Source: Rheinheimera sp.
Lineage (GTDB): Bacteria > Pseudomonadota > Gammaproteobacteria > Enterobacterales > Alteromonadaceae
Assembly: GCF_030690345.1 (NCBI RefSeq)
Contig: NZ_JAUYGV010000001.1
Coordinates: 186,001-250,000 of the forward strand
Reading direction: 5' to 3'
DNA length: 64,000 bases
Part shown: in pieces, positions 10,440 through 19,080 of the stretch
Layout: each line of letters opens with the position of its first letter
Position numbering within the stretch: position 1 is the first letter of the stretch
Position numbers and translations under genes: made by a program
The notes under the pieces: model-generated
Databases searched by the model: none
What the model was told of the DNA's origin: nothing
Seen by the model: the letters and a program-made list of their open reading frames with translations, nothing else

Positions 10440-11570
10440 ATGGCGTACACAACTTTTAACCGACAAATAAATGACCAGATGAAAGAGCCGATGTTCTTCG
10501 GTAATCCGGTGAATGTTTCCCGCTATGATCAGCAAAAATACGGCATCTTCGAAAAGCTGATTGAAAAGCAGCTGAGTTTTTTCTGGCGGCCGGAAGAAGT
10601 CGATGTCAGTAAAGACCGGATTGACTACCAAAACCTGCCGCCGCATGAAAAGCATATATTTATCAGTAATCTGAAATACCAAACATTGCTGGACTCGGTG
10701 CAGGGCCGCTCGCCTAATGTGGCGTTTTTACCGATAGTGTCATTGCCGGAGCTGGAAACCTGGATTGAAACCTGGGCCTTCAGTGAAACCATTCACAGCC
10801 GCAGCTACACCCATATAGTGCGTAATATCAGTTCAGAGCCGCATAAAGTATTCGACGACATTATGCTGAACGAAAAGATTCTGGAGCGCGCTGACGATGT
10901 CACCCGCTACTATGATGATCTGATAGACGGCATTAACCTGTACCAGCGCTGCGGTGAAGGTACGCACAGCATTAACGGTGAGACGTTAAGTATCAGCCTG
11001 TATGAGCTGAAACGCCGTTTATACCTGTGCGTAATGTCGGTAAATGTGCTCGAAGCGATCCGCTTTTACGTCAGCTTTGCCTGCAGTTTTGCCTTCGCTG
11101 AGCGTGAACTGATGGAAGGCAATGCGAAAATTATCCGTCTGATTGCCCGTGATGAAGCGCTGCACTTAACCGGCACCCAGCATATGCTGAATATTATGGC
11201 GGCCGGTGACGATGATGCCGATATGGCAAAAATTGCCAAAGAATGCGAAGAAGAAGCGTACGCCATTTTCCGCAAAGCCGCTGAGCAGGAAAAAGACTGG
11301 GCAGAATATTTGTTTAAAGACGGCTCTATGATTGGTCTGAACAAAGATATTTTATGCCAGTATGTCGAGTACATTACTAACAGCCGGATGCAGGCTATTG
11401 GCATGAAAGCTATTTTCTCTACCACGCAAAACCCTATTCCGTGGATCAATACCTGGCTGGTATCAGACAATGTGCAGGTAGCACCACAGGAAGCCGAAAT
11501 CAGCTCGTATCTGGTTGGCCAGATTGACAACGAAGTTGATGGTGGCGACTTCGGCGACTTCGACCTTTAG
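10440..11570 (+). CDS. nrdB: Class Ia ribonucleoside-diphosphate reductase, beta subunit
   Basis: Radical-generating subunit carrying the diiron-tyrosyl cofactor that partners NrdA. The product is 376 residues and begins MAYTTF exactly as in E. coli. For that reason the ATG at 10440 was chosen, although a GTG at 10434 sits at a better distance from AGGA (10424-10427). Iron ligands are seen in [16 protein letters not shown] and [14 protein letters not shown], and the radical tyrosine in the RYYDDLI segment. The C-terminus (FGDFDL) is the short acidic tail that docks on NrdA. The stop is three bases before yfaE. Confidence 0.97.
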   Translation: MAYTTFNRQINDQMKEPMFFGNPVNVSRYDQQKYGIFEKLIEKQLSFFWRPEEVDVSKDRIDYQNLPPHEKHIFISNLKYQTLLDSVQGRSPNVAFLPIVSLPELETWIETWAFSETIHSRSYTHIVRNISSEPHKVFDDIMLNEKILERADDVTRYYDDLIDGINLYQRCGEGTHSINGETLSISLYELKRRLYLCVMSVNVLEAIRFYVSFACSFAFAERELMEGNAKIIRLIARDEALHLTGTQHMLNIMAAGDDDADMAKIAKECEEEAYAIFRKAAEQEKDWAEYLFKDGSMIGLNKDILCQYVEYITNSRMQAIGMKAIFSTTQNPIPWINTWLVSDNVQVAPQEAEISSYLVGQIDNEVDGGDFGDFDL

Positions 11571-11573
11571 GCT

Positions 11574-11828
11574 ATGCCCTGTGTTAAGGTTACAGCAGGC
11601 GTTGTCATCGACTTTGATGGCCGCGCCCGCAGCCTGCTCGATGCATTGGAGCAGCAAAAGCTGGAAGTAAACTTTCATTGCCGTGAAGGCTATTGCGGCG
11701 CCTGTCGCTGCAAATTACTGTCAGGTGAGATCAGTTATATCAATGAGCCGCTGGCTTTTGTCCGTAAAGGTGAGTTTTTACCCTGCTGTAGCACGCCTTT
11801 GACAGATATCGAAATTGAAATCCCCTGA
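11574..11828 (+). CDS. yfaE: 2Fe-2S ferredoxin maintaining the NrdB cofactor
   Basis: Small plant-type ferredoxin of 84 residues, the same size as E. coli YfaE, which supplies electrons for building and repairing the diferric-tyrosyl cofactor of NrdB. Cluster ligands are C36, C41 and C44 (HCREGYCGACRC) plus C71 or C72 near the end (LPCCS). It starts three bases after the nrdB stop, so the three genes form nrdA-nrdB-yfaE. That context makes the role firm. Confidence 0.93.
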   Translation: MPCVKVTAGVVIDFDGRARSLLDALEQQKLEVNFHCREGYCGACRCKLLSGEISYINEPLAFVRKGEFLPCCSTPLTDIEIEIP

Positions 11829-11898
11829 TTGTATGGTAATTTCTCTGCTGATCCAGCAGACTAAACGCATTATGCGCTGATCTTTAAGGAGATCATTG

Positions 11899-12927
11899 AT
11901 GAAAGCCTTGCTGTTATTTATCGCTGCTGCCGTGTCTTCTGCAGACGTAAGCCATGCTCCAAATGTAAGCCACTATGAGCAATTGCTGGCCAGCGCCAGA
12001 TATACTGAGCTTGAACACCAGCTGATCCAGCAGCCGGATTACAAACAGCAAGATCAGTTATTGGTTATTTACGCCAGAGCATTAATTAATCAAAAGCGAC
12101 TTGAAGATGCTAATACCCTGCTTAACTATGCGATAGAGCAGTTTCCGGATAACAGCGAGCTGAATTATCTGGCCGGCTTAAGTAAAATCCGCCTGGCCAG
12201 TGACGGTAATGTATTTGCCGCCAAAGAGCGCGCCGCCCGCGGTGTAGCGCTGCTGCAAAAGGCGGTGAGCATTAAGCCTGACCATTATGCTGCGCGCCAG
12301 GCGCTGATAGATTTTTACAGCATAGCGCCGGCCGCTGCCGGTGGAGATAAAGAGCTGGCGAACAGTATGGCGGTGCAGTTGGCTGAAGAAAACCCGGCCC
12401 AGGCTCTATTGGCACAAAGCCGTATTTTACTGAATGAAAAAAAACCGACCGAAGCCTTAGCATTACTGAACAGTATCATACCCAACCCGCCGAATCCGCG
12501 GCTGTTGGCACGCAAAGCGCAAATATTAAACGAGCTGGCGCTGTACGATGAGGCCTTTAGCAACTATCGTCAGGCAGCTGAGCATGCTACCGATTTAACC
12601 GATAAATATAATGCACTGTACCATATTGGCCGTTTAGCAGTGGTGGCGGATCAGGATGCAATGATGGGTATTACTGCGCTGCAGCAGTACCTGGATTTTT
12701 ACCGCGACAGCGACAACAAAACTCTGCCGTGGGCTACCTTACGGCTGGCACAGCTGATGTATCGTACCGGCGATAATTTTGAAGCAAGCTTGCTGGTGGC
12801 CGGTTTGACCAACGCCCAGGTTGAGAGTGAAGAGTTTAATCTGATTTTACTAAGCTTACTCAGTGCGTTAAAACCAAAAGAAGTTAAGGCTGAAACAGAA
12901 GCAGAACACAAACAACAGGAGATCTGA
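11899..12927 (+). CDS. Exported tetratricopeptide-repeat protein, function unknown
   Basis: 342 residues. The first 15 or so (MKALLLFIAAAVSSA) look like a signal peptide, placing it in the periplasm or envelope. The rest is helical, with TPR-like pairs: LEDANTLLNYAIEQFPDN near 75, GVALLQKAVSIKPDHYAAR near 117, PTEALALLNSIIPNPPN near 180, and LYDEAFSNYRQAAEHA near 216. AAGGAG at 11886-11891 lies seven bases before the ATG; a TTG one codon earlier is less likely. It stands alone between yfaE and the convergent yceI. TPR proteins are scaffolds; no specific partner is evident. Confidence 0.75.
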   Translation: MKALLLFIAAAVSSADVSHAPNVSHYEQLLASARYTELEHQLIQQPDYKQQDQLLVIYARALINQKRLEDANTLLNYAIEQFPDNSELNYLAGLSKIRLASDGNVFAAKERAARGVALLQKAVSIKPDHYAARQALIDFYSIAPAAAGGDKELANSMAVQLAEENPAQALLAQSRILLNEKKPTEALALLNSIIPNPPNPRLLARKAQILNELALYDEAFSNYRQAAEHATDLTDKYNALYHIGRLAVVADQDAMMGITALQQYLDFYRDSDNKTLPWATLRLAQLMYRTGDNFEASLLVAGLTNAQVESEEFNLILLSLLSALKPKEVKAETEAEHKQQEI

Positions 12928-12953
12928 TGATCTCCTGTGCAGTACATACCAGC

Positions 12954-13523
12954 TTACTTACGAATACCTTCTACCGTCAGATCTAACTGCACAGTAGCCG
13001 ATGCCGGGCCTAAGTCAGTATTAATAGCAAAGTCTTTCAGTGTCAGTGTGGTGGTGCCGGCAAAACCGGCACGGTAACCGCCCCACGGATCTTTACCTTC
13101 ACCCAGTTTCTCTGCAGCAATCACTACTTCTTTGGTTACGCCATTCAGCGTCAGGTTGCCGTGTAAATCAAAGGTTTCACCGGCTTTTGGCACAATCTTA
13201 GTGCTGACAAAGGTAGCTTTCGGGTGTTTGCTGACATTAAGAAAATCGCCGCTGCGTAAATGTTTATCACGCTCAGCATGGTTAGAATCAACACTGGTAG
13301 TATCAATGGTCAGCTGAATTTTGGCATCAGTCAGTTTGTCAGCGTCATAGCTGAAGTCACCGGAGAAAGTATTAAAACGGCCGTACAGCCAGCTGTAGCC
13401 TAAGTGGCTGATTTTAAACTGGACAAAAGCATGTGCGCCTTGGGTGTCAATCACGTAATCAGCCGCTTGTGCCGGTAAGGTCATCATTGCCGCTACAGAA
13501 GCAGCCAACAGTAATTTCTTCAT
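12954..13523 (-). CDS. yceI: Periplasmic YceI-family lipocalin-like protein
   Basis: 189 residues with a clear Sec signal ([21 protein letters not shown]). The mature part fits the YceI fold, an eight-stranded barrel binding polyisoprenoid or similar lipids: [21 protein letters not shown] at the start, [16 protein letters not shown] in the middle, and [13 protein letters not shown] later. The start was set at the signal peptide, with GGAG 8-11 bases upstream. The cytochrome b561 gene ends only 14 bases before this start, the same pairing as yceJ-yceI in E. coli. This suggests a shared envelope redox or isoprenoid-quinone task, which remains inference. Confidence 0.93.
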   Translation of the reverse strand: MKKLLLAASVAAMMTLPAQAADYVIDTQGAHAFVQFKISHLGYSWLYGRFNTFSGDFSYDADKLTDAKIQLTIDTTSVDSNHAERDKHLRSGDFLNVSKHPKATFVSTKIVPKAGETFDLHGNLTLNGVTKEVVIAAEKLGEGKDPWGGYRAGFAGTTTLTLKDFAINTDLGPASATVQLDLTVEGIRK

Positions 13524-13537
13524 ATCAATCTCCAATG

Positions 13538-14086
13538 TTAAGGTTTACGTCCAAACATGCGTTTGAGCGTGTGGTCTTTATCTATAAAATGATGTTTTAG
13601 TGCAGCGGCAGCATGCAACAGCGCCAGTGTTATTAAGCTATAAGCGACATATTCGTGTACCAGGCCCGCTATATCTGCCTGATCAGCAAACAAAGCACCA
13701 AGGGATGGCACTTCAAACCAGCCGAATACCGCTATAGGCCGGCCATCTTCAGTGGAGATTAAATAGCCACTGATCACCAGCAATAAAATGCCCAGATATA
13801 AACAAAACTGCACTATGCCAGAGGTTTTCTTCTCCCAGGGCCGGTGCGAGGCCAGCGCTTGTGGCGCCGGACTGATAAAGCGCCACAGCAGGCGCAGCAA
13901 CATCACTATCGCCAGCAAGATACCAACGCTTTTATGCCAGTGCGGTGCCGTGCGGTACCATTCACTGTAATAGCTTAAATCTACCATCCAAAAACCGGCA
14001 GCAAATAAGCCAAACACCGCCAGCGCGACCAGCCAATGTAGTACAACACTGATTACACCATAATGTGACGAACTGTTTTTTAGCAT
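13538..14086 (-). CDS. yceJ: Cytochrome b561 family membrane protein
   Basis: 182 residues with four hydrophobic helices, at about 10-33, 50-70, 90-110 and 140-162. Haem-ligand histidines are H17 (VVLHWLV), H51 (HWHKSVG) and those in the last helices ([20 protein letters not shown]). The family are diheme b-type cytochromes that move electrons across or within the inner membrane. It heads a two-gene operon with yceI. AAGGAG lies upstream of the ATG. Confidence 0.88.
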   Translation of the reverse strand: MLKNSSSHYGVISVVLHWLVALAVFGLFAAGFWMVDLSYYSEWYRTAPHWHKSVGILLAIVMLLRLLWRFISPAPQALASHRPWEKKTSGIVQFCLYLGILLLVISGYLISTEDGRPIAVFGWFEVPSLGALFADQADIAGLVHEYVAYSLITLALLHAAAALKHHFIDKDHTLKRMFGRKP

Positions 14087-14206
14087 GCAGCACTCCTTAA
14101 GCTTAACGATAATAGAGCAATATGATTAAAGTAAAATTGCAATATTGCTGTTTAACCTTTCTATTTAGTAGAACTATCAAACGATGGCAAAGCATAAAAA
14201 CAACAA

Positions 14207-14225
14207 AGCCGGCATCATGCCGGCT
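14207..14225 (-). terminator. Terminator of trhO
   Basis: Eight-pair stem AGCCGGCA (14207-14214) with TGCCGGCT (14218-14225). On the minus strand it is followed by TTGTTGTTTTTA. It lies 25 bases past the trhO stop. Confidence 0.75.
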
Positions 14226-14249
14226 GTGTAATACCATCTACGCTATAGC

Positions 14250-15164
14250 TTATTCGAATTTACCATCGCGGATATGCTTTTCGCCGCGCTGTTTGGCCAG
14301 TTCAACCTGGCGCTGGCGCTCTGCAAAGGCGGCTTTTTGCTCGTCGGTGGTTTTATCATAACAATGCGGACAGCTTAAGCCTTTAACATAGTGCTCAGAT
14401 GCCATTTCAGCTTGGGACAGCGGCATGCGGCAGGCATAGCACTGATCATAACTGCCCTGCTCCAGGCCATGTTTAACCGCGACACGTTGATCAAACACAA
14501 AGCATTCGCCCTGCCATAGGCTGTTTTCCTGCGGCATTTCTTCCAGATATTTTAAAATACCGCCGTCGAGGTGATACACCTCGTCAAAGCCCTGCTCTTT
14601 TAGAAAGGCAGTGGATTTTTCACAACGGATACCGCCGGTACAAAACATCGCGACTTTTTTATGTTTGGTTTTATCCAGGTTTTCTGCCGCCCACTGCGGA
14701 AACTCACGAAAGGTGGTGGTGTTAGGATTGACCGCATGTTTAAAGGTGCCGATAGCCACTTCGTAATCATTGCGGGTATCGATCAGAATAGTGTCCGGAT
14801 CGCTGATAAGCGTGTTCCAGTCATCACCTTTAACATAGCTGCCGACAATGTGCGCCGGGTTTATACCCTCAACGCCCATGGTAACAATTTCTTTTTTCAG
14901 TTTTACTTTAGTGCGGTAAAACGCCAACTCGTCAGACAGCGATTCTTTATAGCTCATGCCAGCAAAGCGGCCATCGGCATCCAGCCAGGCTTTAACCGCA
15001 TCCACGCCTTCGCGTTCACCACAGATGGTGCCGTTAATGCCTTCTTCGGCCAGTAACAAGGTGCCTTTAACTTTATTGGCCACCATGTAGTCGTACAAGG
15101 TATCGCGCAGCGTAACGTAATCAGGTAAACGGACAAACTTATATAAAGCAGCAACTACATACAT
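14250..15164 (-). CDS. trhO: tRNA uridine-34 hydroxylase, rhodanese family
   Basis: TrhO (formerly YceA) hydroxylates wobble uridine in tRNA en route to 5-carboxymethoxyuridine or its methoxy form. The product is 304 residues, shorter than E. coli's 350 mainly at the ends. An N-terminal acylphosphatase-like domain ([14 protein letters not shown] near 38) precedes a rhodanese domain with its active cysteine in [11 protein letters not shown] near residue 175. A C-terminal zinc-binding segment ([14 protein letters not shown]) follows. GAGGTGAG just before the ATG supports the start. A terminator follows. Confidence 0.93.
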   Translation of the reverse strand: MYVVAALYKFVRLPDYVTLRDTLYDYMVANKVKGTLLLAEEGINGTICGEREGVDAVKAWLDADGRFAGMSYKESLSDELAFYRTKVKLKKEIVTMGVEGINPAHIVGSYVKGDDWNTLISDPDTILIDTRNDYEVAIGTFKHAVNPNTTTFREFPQWAAENLDKTKHKKVAMFCTGGIRCEKSTAFLKEQGFDEVYHLDGGILKYLEEMPQENSLWQGECFVFDQRVAVKHGLEQGSYDQCYACRMPLSQAEMASEHYVKGLSCPHCYDKTTDEQKAAFAERQRQVELAKQRGEKHIRDGKFE

Positions 15165-15259
15165 ATCTCACCTCTTGCAACGTCGGATCGTAAATCCGCA
15201 GCAATATTAAAAATCGCGCGTATTATAGCGTTCGCAGTAATTAAGGCAAGGCCACAACA

Positions 15260-15790
15260 TTAATGTGGTTTTTCCAGCAGGGCCGTAAGATTAAGCTGTA
15301 ATAAATGCTCACCGTCGGTGATGGATAACAGCGGCTCTTCACGCCAAACGCTGAGTTTCATATGGCTTTTCAACATCAGGCAAAACTCTGCCAACTGCGC
15401 TGAGCTAAGGGTGAAAATACGCTGGTTAGCCGGCCAATCGTTATGTTGCGCCTTGCTGGTTTCCTGTTCATCCAACACCAGCAGCAGTTGATCTGCCTGG
15501 TGCGAGGCGCGCAGCAGGCGTTTTTCGGCTACTAACTCCAGTTGGCACCAGAGCTGAAAATGCTGTTGTTGATCCTGAATATACAAGTCCGGCGCTTTAC
15601 CGCCGGAATCATCTTTAGCAAAACAGGGATGTTGTTCGTACAAGCTAAGATAAGCCAATAAACGTTTGGCAAAATGTTCAGCACTCTCGCCCTGCCAGGG
15701 CGAGACATAATGCCGTTGTTGCTGATAAGCATGGCTGGCTTCGCAACTGTATTGCAGATCCAGCTTTATTACCTTGCTGGCCATTTGCAT
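15260..15790 (-). CDS. yaeQ: YaeQ-family protein
   Basis: 176 residues. It resembles E. coli YaeQ in start (MASKVIKLDLQYSC), in the ERLLAYL-like helix (FAKRLLAYLSLYEQ), in PDLYIQDQQQHFQLWCQLELVAEKRLLRAS, and in the end LLQLNLTALLEKPH. YaeQ has a PD-(D/E)xK nuclease-like fold but no settled biochemical role. Two in-frame ATGs are close together: 15788-15790 with GGGG upstream, and 15782-15784, which matches the YaeQ N-terminus. Either may be used. It is downstream of the LysE-type gene on the same strand. Confidence 0.75.
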   Translation of the reverse strand: MQMASKVIKLDLQYSCEASHAYQQQRHYVSPWQGESAEHFAKRLLAYLSLYEQHPCFAKDDSGGKAPDLYIQDQQQHFQLWCQLELVAEKRLLRASHQADQLLLVLDEQETSKAQHNDWPANQRIFTLSSAQLAEFCLMLKSHMKLSVWREEPLLSITDGEHLLQLNLTALLEKPH

Positions 15791-15835
15791 GATAGCAACC
15801 CCACTAAACCAGACTCTGCCTGGCGTAAGCAGAGT

Positions 15836-16477
15836 TTAGCTGTTAATACTGGTCACTACCAAATGCATAGCCAGTGCCAACAATAACAAACCCATTAAGC
15901 GGTCAAACCAGTAGCCTTTTAACAGTAAAAAACCTCTTACTTTAGTGTGGGTTAGCACGACAGATAGCATACAGAACCAGGCTGCAGTGGCGATGGACAT
16001 ATAAACACCGTAGATAATTTTGTAAGAAAGTGGTGTAAGCGGCGAAATAATGACCGCAAATAACGATAAAAAGAACAAGGTTGCTTTCGGGTTTAAGCCA
16101 TTGGTAATAAAACCGGCAATAAAAGCTTTACCGGCAGAGGGCACCGCCTCGTCTGCACTACCGGCAATGCTTTGCTGCGGATGTGCCGGTGCTTTACTAC
16201 GCAGCGCCAGTATGCCGATATAGGCCAAATAGGCAGCAGCAGCCAAGCTTAATGCCTTGAACAACCAGGGCGTGGTTTGGATAAGCACTGCAATACCCAC
16301 CAGCGACCAGGTAACATGCAGCAAGATTGCCGCACCAATACCGACACTGGCTGCCAGCGCTTGTTGCCGGCCAAAACGCACGGCATAGCGCAGCACTATG
16401 GCAAAATCCGGCCCCGGGCTGGCCACCGCCATCAAATGTACTAACGCAATTAACATAAACTCCGGCCAAAAACTCAT
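15836..16477 (-). CDS. LysE/RhtB-family amino-acid exporter
   Basis: 213 residues and about six hydrophobic segments, the usual size for this inner-membrane efflux family. The signature near residue 19 (ASPGPDFAIVLRYAVRFGRQQALAAS) marks the RhtB/RhtC branch, and GFITNGLNPKATLFFLSLFA is the second conserved stretch. The substrate, probably a neutral amino acid or homoserine lactone-like compound, cannot be read from sequence. It is divergent from the ZnuD-like receptor. Confidence 0.9.
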   Translation of the reverse strand: MSFWPEFMLIALVHLMAVASPGPDFAIVLRYAVRFGRQQALAASVGIGAAILLHVTWSLVGIAVLIQTTPWLFKALSLAAAAYLAYIGILALRSKAPAHPQQSIAGSADEAVPSAGKAFIAGFITNGLNPKATLFFLSLFAVIISPLTPLSYKIIYGVYMSIATAAWFCMLSVVLTHTKVRGFLLLKGYWFDRLMGLLLLALAMHLVVTSINS

Positions 16478-16624
16478 AACGCTAAACCTGCCCTGTTACA
16501 ACAACCCTTTTAATAAGTTGCATTCTAATAACTTAGTGCAGCCTTATGCCAGCAGTTAATCGCGCCGGGCAACCGTTTTATCCTGTCACAGCTATGGCCA
16601 CTTGCTGCAGCCGGATAATTCTGT

Positions 16625-16643
16625 AAAATGTTATAACATCACG
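16625..16643 (+). promoter_or_regulatory. Candidate Zur (zinc uptake repressor) operator
   Basis: A perfect 12-base palindrome ATGTTATAACAT (16628-16639) sits in AAATGTTATAACATCAC. This closely resembles the enterobacterial znu operator as I recall it (AAATGTTATAATATCAC). It lies 25 bases before the receptor's ATG, where a bound repressor would block transcription. Confidence 0.65.
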
Positions 16644-16668
16644 AATGCAACAATTAAAAGGAAGCCGA

Positions 16669-19038
16669 ATGCGCAGTTTATCTGCTTTGCCACGTTACAG
16701 CCTGGTAGCCAGCCTGGTTGGTTTGGCGTTTAGTGTGTCAGCACAAGAAGCGGCCCAACGTTACAGCGGTGTTATTACCGACAGCCAGGGCCAACCGCTG
16801 AAAAACGCCCGTGTGCATATTCATGGCCGCCAGCAATATGTTTATGCCGACGAGCTGGGTCGTTTCAGTATTCAGGCCCCTGCCAATGCTGAGCTGCATA
16901 TCTCGGCTGCCGGTTATGGCGACAGCTTTGTTACCGTCACGCCGGCACAGCCTGAGCTGAATATCAATCTGGCAGCGGGCGGTATTGAACGCATTGTGAT
17001 CGCCGCCTCCGGTATTCATAAATACAACCTGGAGATGGCTACTCCGGTATCCGTGCTGACCGGTGAAGAATTAAGCCGGCGCACCGAGCCTACCATTGGC
17101 GAAACCCTGAAATACGAGCCTGGCGTACACGCCAATTACTACGGCCCGGTTGCATCAAGCCCGGTGATCCGTGGCCTGGACGGCCCGCGTGTGCGTATTT
17201 TAAATAATGGCCTGGATACGGCAGACGTATCACGCATCGGCCCGGACCATGCTATTAGCGCTGATGCTATTACCGCGCAACAAATTGAAGTACTGCGCGG
17301 CCCGGCAACCCTGTTGTACGGCAGCGGCGCCATCGGCGGTGTCATTAACGTGGTAGACAACCGTATTCCGCGCCAGTTACGCGCCAGCAGCGAGACCAAA
17401 CTGGAAAGCCGTTATGTTGATGTGTCAGATGAAAAAACCATAGCGCTGAACCACGAAGGCAGTAGCGATAATATCGCCTGGCATTTTGATGGCTTTAACC
17501 GCGATGCCTCTGAGTATGACGTGCCCCGCTTCACTAACGACGAAGGCGAAACCCTTACCACGTTAGAAAATTCATGGACACAAAGTAAAGCCGTAAACGG
17601 CGGAGTCAGCTATATCGGTAACCGCGGCTTATTCGGTATCAGCATTGGCCGGTTAGAGTCTGATTATGGCATTCCCGGCCATCATCACCATGCCGATGAG
17701 CACGAAGAAGAACATGACGATGAGCATGAAGATGAGCATATGCATGCTGACGAAAGTGTTTTTGCTAAATTAAAGCAAAACCGCGTTAGCATGGCCGGTG
17801 AATGGTATACGCCGTTTTCCGGTATTGAAACCTTATCGTTTAATGCGGCTTACACCGACTATCAACATCAGGAAATTGAAGCCGGTAGCGTGGGCACAAC
17901 CTTTAAAAATAAAGCGTTGGAGAGCCGTGTCAGCCTGGAGCATGAAGAGCTTGGCGGTTGGCATGGTCTGGCAGGCTATCACCTGCAGCGCGCGGATTAC
18001 CGTGCTTTTGGCGAAGAAGCCTTTACGCCCGATAGCGACACTTTGTCGCAAGCCGTATTTGTGCTGGAAGAAAAGCAGTTTGGCAATATTTCTGCTCAGT
18101 TAGGTGGCCGGATTGAACATACTAAACATCAAGCCGGTGCAATAGCGTTGAGCCATGATGCTGATAGTATTAACGGCCTGTCTGACAGCTTTACTGCAAT
18201 CAGTGCTTCAGCCGGTTTGGTTTGGGAATTTGTGCCGGGTTTTTCCTGGGCGCTGGCACTTAGCCGCTCAGAGCGCGCACCAGGCGCAGCAGAGCTGTAT
18301 GCAAACGGTGCTCACATCGCAACCAGCAGCTATGAATTAGGTATGCTGTATCAGGTGCACGACGGCGAAATAGAGCTATCACAGCAGAAACCGGAAAAAG
18401 AAACTGCCAACAATATCGATATCACCTTTCGCAGTTTTAAAGGCGAGCTGAGCTTTACCTATAACTTCTTCTACAACAAGGTGCACGATTACCTGTACCT
18501 GGCTGATACCGGCCTGACCATGGACGATTTAGCTCACGACGAGCATGAAGAGGAACACGACGAAGCAGAGCATGAAGCACATGAAAGCTTTGCGGTTTAT
18601 CAGTATCAGCAGCAGGATGCAACTTTATACGGGCTGGAGTTTGAAGCACGCTACCGCTTAGACGGCGCGCAATCGTTGAATGTGTTTGTTGATACCGTGC
18701 GCGCAAAGCTGGACGGTGGCGATTACCTGCCGCGTATTCCGCCGTATAAAACCGGTTTGGGCTATCAGTATACCGGCATCAGCTGGAGTGCCGACATCGG
18801 TGTAACGCGTTACGCTAAGCAGACCAAAGTGGCTGCCAATGAAACGCCAACCAAAGCTTATACCCTGCTCGATGCCAGCCTGAACTACGACTTTAGCCTG
18901 TCGCAGCTGGATATGACGGCTTTTGTACGCGCGACTAATCTGACCAACGAGCTGGGTTTTGTGCACAGCTCCTTTATCAAAGCAGATGCGCCGCTGCCGG
19001 GGCGGGCTATAACACTCGGCCTGCGGGCCACGTTTTAA
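16669..19038 (+). CDS. ZnuD-like TonB-dependent outer-membrane receptor
   Basis: 789 residues after choosing the ATG at 16669, which has AAGGAA five bases ahead; an ATG at 16645 lacks one. A signal peptide ends at VSA-QEA near residue 26. A carboxypeptidase-like regulatory domain follows (SGVITDSQGQPLKNARVHIHG), then the plug (VIRGLDGPRVRILNNGLDT, EVLRGPATLLYGSGAIGGVINVV), then the 22-strand barrel ending in aromatic F. Two extracellular-loop-like stretches are packed with His/Asp/Glu: HHHHADEHEEEHDDEHEDEH near 335-355 and HDEHEEEHDEAEHEAH near 620-640. This is typical of zinc importers of the ZnuD type. The Zur-like operator just upstream supports zinc uptake. A terminator follows. Confidence 0.88.
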   Translation: MRSLSALPRYSLVASLVGLAFSVSAQEAAQRYSGVITDSQGQPLKNARVHIHGRQQYVYADELGRFSIQAPANAELHISAAGYGDSFVTVTPAQPELNINLAAGGIERIVIAASGIHKYNLEMATPVSVLTGEELSRRTEPTIGETLKYEPGVHANYYGPVASSPVIRGLDGPRVRILNNGLDTADVSRIGPDHAISADAITAQQIEVLRGPATLLYGSGAIGGVINVVDNRIPRQLRASSETKLESRYVDVSDEKTIALNHEGSSDNIAWHFDGFNRDASEYDVPRFTNDEGETLTTLENSWTQSKAVNGGVSYIGNRGLFGISIGRLESDYGIPGHHHHADEHEEEHDDEHEDEHMHADESVFAKLKQNRVSMAGEWYTPFSGIETLSFNAAYTDYQHQEIEAGSVGTTFKNKALESRVSLEHEELGGWHGLAGYHLQRADYRAFGEEAFTPDSDTLSQAVFVLEEKQFGNISAQLGGRIEHTKHQAGAIALSHDADSINGLSDSFTAISASAGLVWEFVPGFSWALALSRSERAPGAAELYANGAHIATSSYELGMLYQVHDGEIELSQQKPEKETANNIDITFRSFKGELSFTYNFFYNKVHDYLYLADTGLTMDDLAHDEHEEEHDEAEHEAHESFAVYQYQQQDATLYGLEFEARYRLDGAQSLNVFVDTVRAKLDGGDYLPRIPPYKTGLGYQYTGISWSADIGVTRYAKQTKVAANETPTKAYTLLDASLNYDFSLSQLDMTAFVRATNLTNELGFVHSSFIKADAPLPGRAITLGLRATF

Positions 19039-19045
19039 CAAATTT

Positions 19046-19066
19046 AAGCCCGGTTTAGCCGGGCTT
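19046..19066 (+). terminator. Rho-independent terminator of the ZnuD-like gene
   Basis: Eight-pair stem AAGCCCGG (19046-19053) with CCGGGCTT (19059-19066), followed by TTTATT. It lies between convergent genes and could serve both. Confidence 0.85.
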
Positions 19067-19080
19067 TTTATTGCGGATTA

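Noticed and set aside
11879-11894. Stem GATCT/AGATC around the ribosome site of the TPR gene as a translational switch
   Set aside because: Five pairs with the Shine-Dalgarno mostly in the loop; likely chance.
15813-15835. Inverted repeat ACTCTGC/GCAGAGT as terminator of the LysE gene
   Set aside because: It has a long loop and no T-run on the minus strand, and abuts the stop codon; too weak to list.
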